Of a stretch of DNA of 41,140 nucleotides, positions 21,874 through 29,912 are shown piece by piece. The stretch spans positions 1 through 41,140 of the forward strand of contig DATGLW010000093.1 of assembly GCA_035293965.1 (NCBI GenBank), in the 5' to 3' direction. This stretch comes from DATGLW01 sp035293965 (GTDB taxonomy: Bacteria > Actinomycetota > Acidimicrobiia > Acidimicrobiales > RAAP-2). The notes beneath the pieces are model-generated. The model was not told the DNA's origin. It did not search any database and saw nothing but the letters and a program-made list of their open reading frames with translations. Positions within the stretch are counted from its first letter, which is position 1. Each line of letters opens with the position of its first letter. Made by a program: the position numbers and the translations under genes.

Positions 21874-22643
21874 AGGTCCCAGAGCGGGAACCAGCGCGAC
21901 AGGTCCTGCTCGAGAGGAAGGTCGGCACCGAAGACCGCCCGCACGTGCAGCTCGAGCTCGCTGTCGCGGTGCTCCTTGCCATCGGGGGCAAAGGGGTAGA
22001 AGGTGCCTCGCTTGTAGAGGTACACGACGTACAGGGGGCGGGCTCCCTGCTCGGCCGAGGGGCCGGGCACGAAGCCGAACACCGAGCACAGCAGCTGGGG
22101 GCCCCAGCCGTTGTCGGTCAGGGTGGCGTTGACGAGGTGCACCCGGCTGACGAGGTCCTCGAGGGAGGGGTCGTCGAGGAGCAGCCAGCGGTAGCCGAAG
22201 GAGTCCTCGGCCAACGTGAGCTGACCGGCGAGGGAGCCGCTCGCTCGGGCGGGCGCCAGCGCCCCCCCGCTGCCGGTTGCCCTGGCGCCCGCAGCATCGG
22301 TGCCCGCTGCGCCGCCGGCCGGAGCTGCGTCAGCCGGGGCTGTGTCGGCCGGGGCTGTGTCGGCCGGGGCTGCGTCAGCCGGGGCTGCGTCAGCCGGGGT
22401 TGCGCCGGACGGGGTGGCGCCGGCCGGGGCTGTGTCGTCGAGCTGGAGGAGCTCGGCGATCTCCTGCTGGACGTCGGTGACCGATCGGCCAGCAGGCGGC
22501 TTCCAGCAGACCCCGGCATGACCGGAAGGCACGAGGCCGGTGCCCGATTCCAGGGTGACCGCTGCCGAGGGGAGCGCGAAGAGCGCGTCGAGGTTGGCGC
22601 GAACCGGCTTGGTGCGCCCGAGGATCGTGTCGAGGAGGCCCAC
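21861..22643 (-). CDS. PspA-associated protein PspAB
   Basis: The 260-residue protein matches the actinobacterial PspAB family: N-terminal GLLDTILGRTKPVRANLDALFALPSAAVTLES, then TGLVPSGHAGVCWKPPAG, and a C-terminal domain with DSFGYRWLLLDDPSLEDLVSRVHLVNATLTD, LLCSVFGF and YLYKRGTFYPFAP. It is soluble and is thought to work with PspA in envelope-stress responses; the biochemical role is unknown. An Ala/Pro/Asp/Thr-rich insertion (about residues 68-110), encoded by 15-base repeats, separates the two conserved parts. The gene lies 15 bases after htpX in the same operon and lacks a clear ribosome site. Its 3' end overlaps a tandem repeat. Confidence 0.88.
   Translation of the reverse strand: MGLLDTILGRTKPVRANLDALFALPSAAVTLESGTGLVPSGHAGVCWKPPAGRSVTDVQQEIAELLQLDDTAPAGATPSGATPADAAPADAAPADTAPADTAPADAAPAGGAAGTDAAGARATGSGGALAPARASGSLAGQLTLAEDSFGYRWLLLDDPSLEDLVSRVHLVNATLTDNGWGPQLLCSVFGFVPGPSAEQGARPLYVVYLYKRGTFYPFAPDGKEHRDSELELHVRAVFGADLPLEQDLSRWFPLWDLPVA
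22320..22439 (-). repeat. Eight 15-base repeats encoding an Ala-Pro-rich linker
   Basis: Eight units with the + strand pattern CGGGGCTGTGTCGGC (and close variants) run without gaps from 22320. On the coding strand they give APADT/APADA/ATPSG pentapeptides in the linker of PspAB. The frame is preserved. Confidence 0.85.
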
Positions 22644-22658
22644 GGAGGAGGCCCCGGA

Positions 22659-23612
22659 TCAGCGGGCCTGGCCCATCTCGGCTTCGAGCTGGGCGAGCTG
22701 GGCCAGACGTCGCTCGAGGGATGGATGGGTGGAAAAGAGCGACGACAGTGTGAGGCCCGACCCGGCCTCGTTCCCGTCGTTCCGGGGCCTGGCCACGGCC
22801 GGGGTGAAGAAGAACGCGTTGAAGGGCTCGGCCTTGCGCAGGTCGCGGGTCGGGATGCGGCCCATGTCGCCCGTCACCTTGATCAGTGCGGCCGCAAGCA
22901 CCGACGGGCGCCCGATGAGGATGGCCCCCGAGCGGTCCGCGGCCAGCTCGCGGTAGCGCGACAGCGCCATGGTGAGCAGGAAGCTGATGGCGTAGACGAC
23001 GATCGACACCAGCATGACCATCATCTCGACCAGCACGAGCTGCGAGGCGTTCTGGTTGTTGCGGTTGCCCCCGCCGCCGAACAGCCCGGCGTAGAACATG
23101 ACCCTCGTGATGAGACCGGCCAGCACTCCGAGCCCGCTGGCGATGGTCATGACGGCCACGTCGCGATGGGCGACGTGGGACAGCTCGTGGGCCAGGACCG
23201 CCTCGACCTCCGGCTCGTCCAGGCGGCGCATGAGGCCGGTGGTGGCGCACACGACGGCAGCCTTCGGGCTCCGGCCGGTGGCGAACGCGTTGGGCACGTC
23301 GGTCTCCGCGATGGCGACCCTGGGCTTGGGCATGTCGGCCAGCGCGCACAGCCGGTCGACCACGCCGTGGAGCTCGGGCGCCTCCTCGCGCGACACCTCA
23401 CGCCCGTGCATGCCCCAGAGGGCGAGCTTGTCCGAGAACCAGTACTGGAGGAACAGCAGCACTGCGGCGATCACGATGACGACGGTGATGCTCTTCAGGA
23501 TCGCCCACAGGATGGCGATGAAGGCGCCGTAGAGGATGACGAGGAGCAGTCCGGTCACGAACATGCGCGTCGTGAGCCCCCGGTCGGCGGGGATGTTGCG
23601 GGCCCTGGGCAT
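22659..23612 (-). CDS. htpX: HtpX-type membrane zinc metalloprotease
   Basis: The 317-residue M48 peptidase has two N-terminal membrane helices (about residues 15-60), the zinc motif HELSHVAHRD (HExxH, near residue 140), further membrane helices (VMTIASGLGVLAGLITRVMF and MVMLVSIVVYAISFLL) and the third-ligand region RYRELAADRSGA. It degrades damaged membrane proteins from the cytoplasmic face. Downstream elements FSTHPSLERRLAQL are typical of actinobacterial HtpX. The ATG at 23612 overlaps the pspA stop (TGATG), and GGAG lies five bases upstream, so it is translationally coupled to pspA. The grouping implies a shared envelope-stress response. Confidence 0.94.
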   Translation of the reverse strand: MPRARNIPADRGLTTRMFVTGLLLVILYGAFIAILWAILKSITVVIVIAAVLLFLQYWFSDKLALWGMHGREVSREEAPELHGVVDRLCALADMPKPRVAIAETDVPNAFATGRSPKAAVVCATTGLMRRLDEPEVEAVLAHELSHVAHRDVAVMTIASGLGVLAGLITRVMFYAGLFGGGGNRNNQNASQLVLVEMMVMLVSIVVYAISFLLTMALSRYRELAADRSGAILIGRPSVLAAALIKVTGDMGRIPTRDLRKAEPFNAFFFTPAVARPRNDGNEAGSGLTLSSLFSTHPSLERRLAQLAQLEAEMGQAR

Positions 23613-24613
23613 CACGCGCTCCTTCCGGTGCTGTCCCCCGCGTCCTTCGTGCCGTCGTCGGGCCCGGCGCCCGCCTGCGCCCCGGCACCCCCGGCCTGGG
23701 AGGCCGTGCCCCCGGCGCTCTCGGCACCTCCGGTCGGGGAGGCCGTGGCCCCGGCGCTCTCGGCCTGGGAGGCCGTTGCCCCGGCGCTCCCGGTGCCGTT
23801 GCCGGCGGCCCCGGCGGCCCCGGCGGCCCCGGCGGACCCGGCGGACCCTTCGTCGACCACGTCGGCGTCAGCGGGCTCGCGGTCGCCGGACTCGAGAGCG
23901 CCGGCCGGGCCCGACGTCCCGAGCTCGACCTTGAGGGCGGCCAGCTCGCGGTCCACCTGGGAGGTGCTCGACATGCGGTCGAGCTGGGCCTGGATGTCGT
24001 CGACCGGGTGGGTGAGGTCGGTGAGGGCTCCCGACTCCAGCAGCTCGTCGATGGCCCCGGCCCGCGCCTGCATGCTGGCGATCTTGTCCTGCGCCCGCTC
24101 GATGGTGCTGCCGGCGTCGCCCATGGAGCGGGAGATCCCGCTGACCGCCTCGCCGACCTTGGTCTGGGCCTCGGCGGCGGTGTAGCTCGCCTTGAGGGTC
24201 TCCTTGCGGGTGCGGAACTGCTCGATCTGGGCCTGGAGGCGCTGGGAGGTGACGACGAGCTTCTCCTCCTGCTCGACCACCTGGTCGTGCTGGGTCTTCA
24301 GCTCCGCCAGCTGCTCGCCGAGCGCCGCCCGCCGGGAGAGGGCCTCACGTGCCAGGTCCTCGTTTCCCTGGCCCAGTGCCGCCTTGGCCTGCTCCTGGAG
24401 CTTGTCCGCCTGCTTCTGCAGCTGGCCCGCCTGCAGCTCGATCCGCTTGCGGGCTGTCGCCACGTCGGCCACGCTGCGGCGAACCTTCTGGAGGCTCTCG
24501 AGCTGGCGCTCGTAGGAGAGGTCGAGCGTCTCGCGCGGGTCCTCGGCGCGATCGAGCACCTTGTTCGCCTTGGCCTGGAAGATGTTGGCCATCCGCCTGA
24601 ACACGCCTGGCAC
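23612..24613 (-). CDS. pspA: PspA/IM30 family phage-shock protein
   Basis: The 333-residue protein begins FRRMANIFQAKANKVLDRAE, the amphipathic helix of PspA/Vipp1 proteins, followed by long coiled-coil hairpins (to about residue 225) with EDPRETLDLSYERQLE and LAREALSRRAALGEQL. Such proteins polymerise on stressed membranes. After the core, about 100 residues are an Ala/Gly/Ser-rich low-complexity tail (EGSAGSAGAAGAAGAAG and AGATASQAESAGATASPTGG) not found in enterobacterial PspA. The GTG at 24613 has GAGGAGGG seven bases upstream. It is first in a three-gene operon (pspA, htpX, pspAB). A TATGCT box at 24655-24650 could be its -10. Confidence 0.93.
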   Translation of the reverse strand: MPGVFRRMANIFQAKANKVLDRAEDPRETLDLSYERQLESLQKVRRSVADVATARKRIELQAGQLQKQADKLQEQAKAALGQGNEDLAREALSRRAALGEQLAELKTQHDQVVEQEEKLVVTSQRLQAQIEQFRTRKETLKASYTAAEAQTKVGEAVSGISRSMGDAGSTIERAQDKIASMQARAGAIDELLESGALTDLTHPVDDIQAQLDRMSSTSQVDRELAALKVELGTSGPAGALESGDREPADADVVDEGSAGSAGAAGAAGAAGNGTGSAGATASQAESAGATASPTGGAESAGGTASQAGGAGAQAGAGPDDGTKDAGDSTGRSA

Positions 24614-24649
24614 AGGTCTGCCCTCCTCGACGGGTCCCCCGTCGCACCG

Positions 24650-24655
24650 AGCATA
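24650..24655 (-). promoter_or_regulatory. -10 box TATGCT for the psp operon
   Basis: On the minus strand TATGCT lies 36 bases before the pspA start, giving a leader with the Shine-Dalgarno GAGGAGGG. No -35 consensus is visible, which would fit an alternative sigma factor or activator, but that is inference. Confidence 0.35.
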
Positions 24656-24697
24656 AAGCGCAGCGGGTCGTCGCGGGGTCCACCTCGACCTGGGCGC

Positions 24698-24703
24698 TAC
24701 CCT
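24698..24703 (+). promoter_or_regulatory. -10 box TACCCT, leaderless arrangement
   Basis: TACCCT ends seven bases before the GTG at 24711; no Shine-Dalgarno. It faces away from the pspA promoter within a 97-base intergenic region. Confidence 0.5.
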
Positions 24704-24710
24704 GGCCCCG

Positions 24711-25703
24711 GTGCCGGAGCGACCCTGCTTGCTGACCGTCCATGCGCACCCCGACGACGAGTCCTCGAAGGGGGCAGGATCGATTGCCCGCTACCACGCC
24801 CTCGGGGCACGCACGGTGCTCGTGTGCTGCACGGGGGGCGAGGAGGGCGACGTGCTCAACCCGGCCATGGACACCCCGGCCGTGCGCGAGATCCTGCCCG
24901 TCATCAGGCGCCAGGAGCTGGCTGCCGCCGCCGCCGTCATCGGCTACGACGACGTGGTGCTGCTCGGCTACCGCGACTCGGGGATGCCCGGCGCCGACGC
25001 GAACCGCCACCCCGACTCGTTCGCCATGGCGCCACTCGACGAGGCGGTCGGGCGCCTCGTCGGGGTGCTGCGACGGGTCCGCCCGCAGGTCGTCGTGACG
25101 TACCCCGCGGAGCAGCGGGGGTACCCGCACCCCGATCACCTGAAGGTCCACGAGGTGACGGTGGCCGCCTTCGAGGCGGCGGGCGACCCCTCGCGCTACC
25201 CGTCTGCCGGATCGCCCTACGCGCCGCAGAAGCTGTACTACAGCGCCTGGTCGTGGCGGCGCATGCAGGCCGTGCACGCAAAGTTCCTCGAGCTCGGGCT
25301 GGCATCCCCCTTCGACGAGGCCCGCCTCGCCGAGATGGCCGAGGGCGACCACCCGGTCACCACCAGCATCGACGTCACCGGGTTCCAGGGCGTGCGTCGC
25401 CGGGCCCTGCGGGCCCACGCCACCCAGGTCGACCCCTCGTCTGCCCTGTGGTTCGGGCTCCCCCCCGAGGTCGAGCACGCCGTCCACCCCTACGAGGACT
25501 ACTTCCTCGCCCGCAGCCTGGTCGGCCCCCTCGAGGGGCCCGAGGACGACCTCTTCGCCGGGGTGGGGGTGGCGTGGCCCGCCGGGCAGGTAGCCCCGCC
25601 GGTGCCCGCCGTGCCCGAGTGGTGGCGGGCAGAGGCGCCCGGGCGCATCGCCCCGCTCAGCGACCGTCGCGCACCACGTCGCGCAGGGCTCGGTACCCGA
25701 TGA
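24711..25703 (+). CDS. mca: Mycothiol S-conjugate amidase
   Basis: The 330-residue LmbE/PIG-L fold enzyme has the zinc motif HAHPDDESSKGAG (near residues 11-23), CCTGGEEGDVLNPAMD, an HPDHLKVHEV motif with the third zinc ligand, and the C-terminal VDPSSALWFGLPPEVEHAVHP region that fits Mca better than MshB. Mca cleaves mycothiol S-conjugates (EC 3.5.1.115), releasing mercapturic acids for export and so detoxifying electrophiles and drugs. Mycothiol is specific to actinobacteria, which places this organism there. The last 35 residues are extra. Its 3' end overlaps the convergent gene by 47 bases. Confidence 0.88.
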   Translation: MPERPCLLTVHAHPDDESSKGAGSIARYHALGARTVLVCCTGGEEGDVLNPAMDTPAVREILPVIRRQELAAAAAVIGYDDVVLLGYRDSGMPGADANRHPDSFAMAPLDEAVGRLVGVLRRVRPQVVVTYPAEQRGYPHPDHLKVHEVTVAAFEAAGDPSRYPSAGSPYAPQKLYYSAWSWRRMQAVHAKFLELGLASPFDEARLAEMAEGDHPVTTSIDVTGFQGVRRRALRAHATQVDPSSALWFGLPPEVEHAVHPYEDYFLARSLVGPLEGPEDDLFAGVGVAWPAGQVAPPVPAVPEWWRAEAPGRIAPLSDRRAPRRAGLGTR

Positions 25704-26493
25704 GGACTACGCCCGCGGCTTCGACCGCCTGGCGCAGGGTGCCGTCCTCGCACACCAAGCGGTAGTCGTCGACCCGGGCCTGCCAGTCGCGGGCCAGCGA
25801 CCGCAGCTCGGGCGTGTCGACTGCCGGCCGCACGACGAGCTCGGTGACGCCGGGGCGCAGCGCCCCGAGGTGCTTTTCGATCAGCTGCCGGCTGCCGACC
25901 TGGGGGGAGTAGAGCAGGTCGTCGGTGAAGACCACGCCGGCCTCCTCGGCCACCCTGCGAGCCGGAAAGCCGAGGAACGTCTCGGAGCCGGGGCCCAGCA
26001 TCCGGAGCGGCAGCCGGAAGTCGACTGCCAGGTCGAGGTAGACGTCGAAGAACTCCGGGCGCAGCTGCAGCGCTGCCAGGTGCACGTCGAGATGGCTCAC
26101 GTCGAAGCCCCACAGGATCGCCCGCTCGATCTGGGCCCGGCACTCGCGGCGCACCTCGTCGAGGTCGGCGTGGTCCCAGACGTCGCGCAGGGTACGCGGG
26201 AAGCCCCCGTCCCCACCGAAGAGGGACGGGGCATGGGTGATCGGGCCCCAGCGGTACAGCTCGTGCTCGGCGTTGACGGTCAGGTGGACCCCGACGTCCT
26301 CGCCGCGGTAGCGGGCTGCCGCCTCGCGCGACCAGGGGCAGGGCACCATCAAGGTGGCGCTGGTCGCCAGGCCTGTACGAAGGCACTCGAACACGCCCAC
26401 GTTTGCCGCATGGCAGAAGCCGAGCTCGTCGGCGTTGACGATGAGGAGCTTGGCGTCCGGCGGGTATCCCAGGCGTTCGACCAGGGCGGTCAC
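25657..26493 (-). CDS. ChbG/HpnK (YdjC) family deacetylase
   Basis: The 278-residue protein has the YdjC fold signatures: LIVNADELGFCHAANVGV (metal-binding Asp and His), VGVHLTVNAEHE, and DVSHLDVHLAALQLRPEFFD with the His pair. Family members remove acetyl groups from N-acetylated sugars, for instance chitooligosaccharides or hopanoid-linked glucosamine. The role here is unknown; the gene is near mca, another deacylase, but on the opposite strand. A -10 box six bases before the GTG at 26493 supports a leaderless start. The gene overlaps the 3' end of mca by 47 bases. Confidence 0.85.
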   Translation of the reverse strand: MTALVERLGYPPDAKLLIVNADELGFCHAANVGVFECLRTGLATSATLMVPCPWSREAAARYRGEDVGVHLTVNAEHELYRWGPITHAPSLFGGDGGFPRTLRDVWDHADLDEVRRECRAQIERAILWGFDVSHLDVHLAALQLRPEFFDVYLDLAVDFRLPLRMLGPGSETFLGFPARRVAEEAGVVFTDDLLYSPQVGSRQLIEKHLGALRPGVTELVVRPAVDTPELRSLARDWQARVDDYRLVCEDGTLRQAVEAAGVVLIGYRALRDVVRDGR

Positions 26494-26499
26494 GACACG

Positions 26500-26505
26500 A
26501 CCGTA
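26500..26505 (-). promoter_or_regulatory. -10 box TACGGT, leaderless arrangement
   Basis: On the minus strand TACGGT ends six bases before the GTG at 26493; no Shine-Dalgarno. Confidence 0.5.
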
Positions 26506-26579
26506 GCGCCGGTGGCGAAGGAGCTGTGCGGGCCCGACGTCCGGCTCCTTGGCGGGCCAGGCTGCTCGGCGGCCGGTCG

Positions 26580-27125
26580 TCAGTGCCCGCTGCCCCCGAG
26601 GCGGGCCGCGAGCTGCTCGTTCTGGTCGGCCACCTGGTCGGCGAGCTCGCGCTGGTGCGCCGCCAGGCTCGCGGTCAGCGCGGGGTCGCCCAGGGCGAGG
26701 ATGCGGACCGCCAGGAGCCCGGCGTTCGCGGCGCCGTTCACGGCCACCGTCGCCACGGGCACGCCGCGAGGCATCTGGACGATGGAGAGCAGCGAGTCGA
26801 GCCCGTCGAGACGGGCGAGCGCGACCGGCACGCCGATGACCGGCAGCGTGGTGGCCGCGGCCAGCATCCCGGGGAGGTGGGCGGCGCCGCCGGCGCCGGC
26901 GACGATCACCCGGAGGCCCCGGTCAGCGGCCGTCCTGGCGTACTCGAGCATCGCGTCGGGCGTCCGGTGGGCCGACACCACGCGGACTTCGTGGGCGACG
27001 CCGAAACGTCGCAGCACGGCCACTGCGTCGTCGAGGACCTGGAAGTCCGACGAGCTCCCCATCACCACGCCGACGAGGGCGCCGCCGCCGCCGGACCCAG
27101 AAGGGCTGGCTCGCCCGGCGCTCAC
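26580..27125 (-). CDS. purE: N5-carboxyaminoimidazole ribonucleotide mutase
   Basis: The 181-residue class I PurE converts N5-CAIR to CAIR in purine synthesis (EC 5.4.99.18). Signature blocks are GVVMGSSSDFQVLDDAVAVL, VRVVSAHRTPDAMLEYA with the active-site His, VIVAGAGGAAHLPGMLAA and VIGVPVALARLDGLDSLLSI. About 20 Gly/Ser-rich residues precede the core. The GTG at 27125 overlaps the purK stop (GTGA), the expected coupling of the two steps. It is last in a four-gene minus-strand operon. Confidence 0.95.
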   Translation of the reverse strand: MSAGRASPSGSGGGGALVGVVMGSSSDFQVLDDAVAVLRRFGVAHEVRVVSAHRTPDAMLEYARTAADRGLRVIVAGAGGAAHLPGMLAAATTLPVIGVPVALARLDGLDSLLSIVQMPRGVPVATVAVNGAANAGLLAVRILALGDPALTASLAAHQRELADQVADQNEQLAARLGGSGH

Positions 27126-28339
27126 CGCAGCGTCCCCACCAGCGCCAGGCGGTCGGGCACGGGCGTACCCAGCGCGGCGGCAGCTGCCCACGCACGCGCC
27201 CGGACATCAGCCGGGTCGTCGCCGCAGACCGTCACGTGGCCGAGCTTTCGCCCCGGGCGGGGCACCTTGCCGTACAGGTGGACGTGGGCACCCTGGATCG
27301 CCAGCGCCGCCGCGAGGTGCCGGGCCGGTTCCGAGGGCGGGTCGGCACCGAGCACGTTGACGCTGGCGATGGCGGCCGCCACGGGCGACGTGTCGCCGAG
27401 GGGCAGGTCGAGCACCGCACGGACGTGGTTCTCGAACTGGGAGGTGACCGACCCTTCGATGGTCCAGTGGCCCGAGTTGTGCGGCCGCGCCGCCAGCTCG
27501 TTGACGAGGAGACGGTCGCCCGCCAGGAAGAGCTCAACCGCCAGCACGCCCGCCAGCTCGCAGCGACCGGCGACCTCCCGGGCAAGCTCCCCGGCCCGGT
27601 CCACGACGGCCTGGGGCAATCGCCCGGGCACCAGCACCTCCCTGCACATGCCGTCGACCTGGGCCGTCTCCACGGCCGGCCAAGAAGCTGTCTGCCCCCC
27701 CGGGCGGCGGGCCACCAGCACCGCCAGCTCGGCGTCGATGGCCACGGACTCCTCCACGAGCAGCGGTGTGCCGCTCGCCGCGGCCGCGGCGCAGACCCGT
27801 GCCGCCTCCTCGGCGTCGTGGACTGGCCAGACGCCCTTGCCGTCGTAGCCGCCCCGAGCCGCCTTCAGGACCACCGGCCAGCCGTGGTCGGCTGCAAAGG
27901 AGGCCACCTCGCGGGTCAGTGCGGCCGGTGTGCCGGGGGTGGCGCGACCTGGGGTCCCGGCAGCGCTCAGGAGCGCGAACGCCGGCACCGGCAGCCCGGC
28001 CGCGGCGAGCCCAAGCCGCATGCGCCCCTTGTCGACCGCCATGTCGAGCGTGCGCGTGCCCGGCCGGACCACCCGACCCCGCTGCTCGAGGTCCGCCAGC
28101 AGGCGGAGGTCGACGTGCTCGTGGTCGAAGGTGATCACCTCGCATCGCGCAGCCAGCGCGTCGAGGTCGGCCGCGACCTTTGGCGAGCCGATCACGAGGT
28201 CCGGGGCGATGGCCGCCGCGGCGTCGTCGGGACCCTGAGCCAGGACCGCCACCCCGAGCCCGAGGGCGCTCGCAGCCTCGCAGGTCATGCGGGCCAGCTG
28301 GCCTGCCCCGACGATGCCGACCGGCAGCCGTGCCGTCAT
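27122..28339 (-). CDS. purK: N5-carboxyaminoimidazole ribonucleotide synthase
   Basis: The 405-residue ATP-grasp enzyme makes N5-CAIR from AIR, bicarbonate and ATP (EC 6.3.4.18). It opens with VGIVGAGQLARMTCEAA, then shows VITFDHEHVDLRLL, AVDKGRMRLGLAAAGLPVP, the ATP-grasp loop VVLKAARGGYDGKGVW, and ELAARPHNSGHWTIEGSVTS, which is highly characteristic. The product goes to PurE, whose gene overlaps by four bases. The ATG at 28339 overlaps the stop of the PAP2 gene (ATGA). Length and motif order are normal. Confidence 0.96.
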   Translation of the reverse strand: MTARLPVGIVGAGQLARMTCEAASALGLGVAVLAQGPDDAAAAIAPDLVIGSPKVAADLDALAARCEVITFDHEHVDLRLLADLEQRGRVVRPGTRTLDMAVDKGRMRLGLAAAGLPVPAFALLSAAGTPGRATPGTPAALTREVASFAADHGWPVVLKAARGGYDGKGVWPVHDAEEAARVCAAAAASGTPLLVEESVAIDAELAVLVARRPGGQTASWPAVETAQVDGMCREVLVPGRLPQAVVDRAGELAREVAGRCELAGVLAVELFLAGDRLLVNELAARPHNSGHWTIEGSVTSQFENHVRAVLDLPLGDTSPVAAAIASVNVLGADPPSEPARHLAAALAIQGAHVHLYGKVPRPGRKLGHVTVCGDDPADVRARAWAAAAALGTPVPDRLALVGTLR

Positions 28340-29055
28340 GTCGGCGCAGCCGGCCGTCGCCGGCCGTCGCCGGCCCCGGTCCCAGCGACGGCGAGGAGCA
28401 CCCGGGCGCCTGCGCCCAGCGCAGCCCCGAGGACCGCGCCGCCGACGACGTCGGAGGCATGGTGCGCCTGAAGGTGCACGCGGCTCGCCGCAACGGCGGC
28501 GGCCAGGCCGACGAACGAGGCCAGTTCGACGGGGCCGTCGGCCAGCGCGACGGCCGTGCACCACGCCGCCAGGGTGTGGCCGCTCGGGAAGCTGCTCGAC
28601 GTCGGGCTGCGCACGCCGAGGGGACCTCCCGTGGGAAGGCGGTTGCCAGGCGCCGGGCGCTGGCGGCCGACCAGCGCCTTGGCGGCCGCGTTGACGCCGT
28701 AGGAGCTGACTCCCGACAAGGCCAGCGCCAGGATCGTTCGCCGGCGCCCTCGCCTGCTCGTGAGGCACTTGGCGGCGGCGATGAGGACCCAGACGTACCC
28801 GTAGTCGCCGAGATTGGACAGGACGATCGCCGCGGTGTCGACCGCCCGGCGGCCACGGAAGCGGTCGAAGGCGCCATCGACGGCCGCGTCGAACGCCGCC
28901 ACGGGGCCGCTGGGGGTGGCCGGTACGGCACCGTTGCCCGCCCCTCCATCGAGGGACGCGAGCAGGGCGTCGGGGTGGAGGGGCTCGCCGGCCGAATCCG
29001 CAGCGCGACGCGCCGGCGCACGGCGCGCCGTCGTCTGGGTGACCAGGGCCGTCAT
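28336..29055 (-). CDS. PAP2-family membrane phosphatase
   Basis: The 239-residue protein has the three phosphatidic acid phosphatase type 2 motifs: KALVGRQRP (KxxxxxxRP), FPSGHT (PSGH) and SRVHLQAHHASD (SRxxxxxHxxxD), with membrane helices around them. Such enzymes dephosphorylate lipid phosphates, undecaprenyl pyrophosphate or related substrates at the membrane. The N-terminal 70 residues are Ala/Arg-rich and not conserved. The ATG at 29055 overlaps the upstream nuclease stop and its own stop overlaps purK. The substrate cannot be told from sequence, and its link with purine genes is positional only. Confidence 0.88.
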   Translation of the reverse strand: MTALVTQTTARRAPARRAADSAGEPLHPDALLASLDGGAGNGAVPATPSGPVAAFDAAVDGAFDRFRGRRAVDTAAIVLSNLGDYGYVWVLIAAAKCLTSRRGRRRTILALALSGVSSYGVNAAAKALVGRQRPAPGNRLPTGGPLGVRSPTSSSFPSGHTLAAWCTAVALADGPVELASFVGLAAAVAASRVHLQAHHASDVVGGAVLGAALGAGARVLLAVAGTGAGDGRRRPAAPT

Positions 29056-29846
29056 GGCGCGACCGAACCGGGAAGCTCTCCGCCGAACGCCGGGCACAAG
29101 GACTTGAAGTTACAGGATTGGCACAGCGGCGAGGGTCGGGGCTGGAAGTCGTCGTGCCGGCAGGCCCGTTCGATCGCCGCCCAGATGGCGGCCGCCCGCC
29201 GCTGCTGGCCGTCCACCGACTGCGCGCTCGGCGTCGCGGCGATGGTGAGGGGCTCGCGCAGGTGGAGCAGCCGAACCTCAACCGGGGTCCGCCCGAGCGC
29301 GTGGCGGCACAGAAGGGCATAGAGGTGCACGCCTGATAGCCGGCCCTGCTCGAAGCGGGCCGGCGGCGCGCGGCCGGTCTTGTAGTCGACCACCACGAGC
29401 TGCCCATCTTCGGTGAGGTCGAGGCGGTCGATGATGCCCCGAAGGCGGATCGGGCCGAGGCCGACCTCGAGCCCGAGCTCCACACCGACGGCGTGGACGG
29501 TGTCGGGGTCCTCGAGGAGGAAGTAGTTCTCGACCAGCCGTGCCGCGTCGGCGAGGAAGCACCCGGTTTCCTCGTCGGACATGGCGAGCTCGGCCATCTC
29601 TGGCGCGGCCGCCAGCTCCTCCCACGCCGCGTGCAGCTCGTCGAGCGCGGCTTGCACCGTGCGCTGCCCGGCCGGGCGGTTCCAGATGAGCCCTTCGAGG
29701 GCTGCGTGGACGAGCGTGCCCTTGACCGCGTGGGGGGAAGGGGGCTCGGGGAGCCGGTCGATGGCCGAGTACCGGAAGGCGAGCGGGCAGCTCGTGAACG
29801 AGGTGACCTTGGAAGGGGTCAGGGACTGGGGCGGTGCCAGCGGCAT
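29052..29846 (-). CDS. RecB-like PD-(D/E)XK nuclease with a four-Cys iron-sulfur motif
   Basis: The 264-residue protein is a PDDEXK_1 nuclease: SPSKVTSFTSCPLAFRY-type start (here LTPSKVTSFTSCPLAFRYSA), VKGTLVHAALEGL, LRGIIDRLDLTEDGQLVVVDYKTGRAP with the catalytic Asp and DYK, and a C-terminal CQSC-5-C cluster. The single N-terminal Cys and the three C-terminal ones match the 4Fe-4S site of RecB/AddB/Cas4-type nucleases. It lacks a helicase domain. No cas genes are near. The ATG at 29846 is preferred (27 residues shorter than the longest frame) because a -10 box ends seven bases before it. It heads the operon with PAP2, purK and purE; the stop overlaps the PAP2 start (ATGA). Confidence 0.88.
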   Translation of the reverse strand: MPLAPPQSLTPSKVTSFTSCPLAFRYSAIDRLPEPPSPHAVKGTLVHAALEGLIWNRPAGQRTVQAALDELHAAWEELAAAPEMAELAMSDEETGCFLADAARLVENYFLLEDPDTVHAVGVELGLEVGLGPIRLRGIIDRLDLTEDGQLVVVDYKTGRAPPARFEQGRLSGVHLYALLCRHALGRTPVEVRLLHLREPLTIAATPSAQSVDGQQRRAAAIWAAIERACRHDDFQPRPSPLCQSCNFKSLCPAFGGELPGSVAP

Positions 29847-29853
29847 CGGCCAC

Positions 29854-29859
29854 AGGTTA
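29854..29859 (-). promoter_or_regulatory. -10 box TAACCT, leaderless arrangement
   Basis: On the minus strand TAACCT ends seven bases before the ATG at 29846; no Shine-Dalgarno. It would drive the nuclease-PAP2-purK-purE operon. Confidence 0.5.
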
Positions 29860-29912
29860 GGGCCCAGGTGTGACGGACCCGGGGACCGGGTCGAGGCCCG
29901 CACAATTGCCCT

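Noticed and set aside
29052..29846. Cas4
   Set aside because: The Cys arrangement is similar, but there are no other cas genes or arrays, and the sequence pattern is that of a general RecB-family nuclease in a purine operon.
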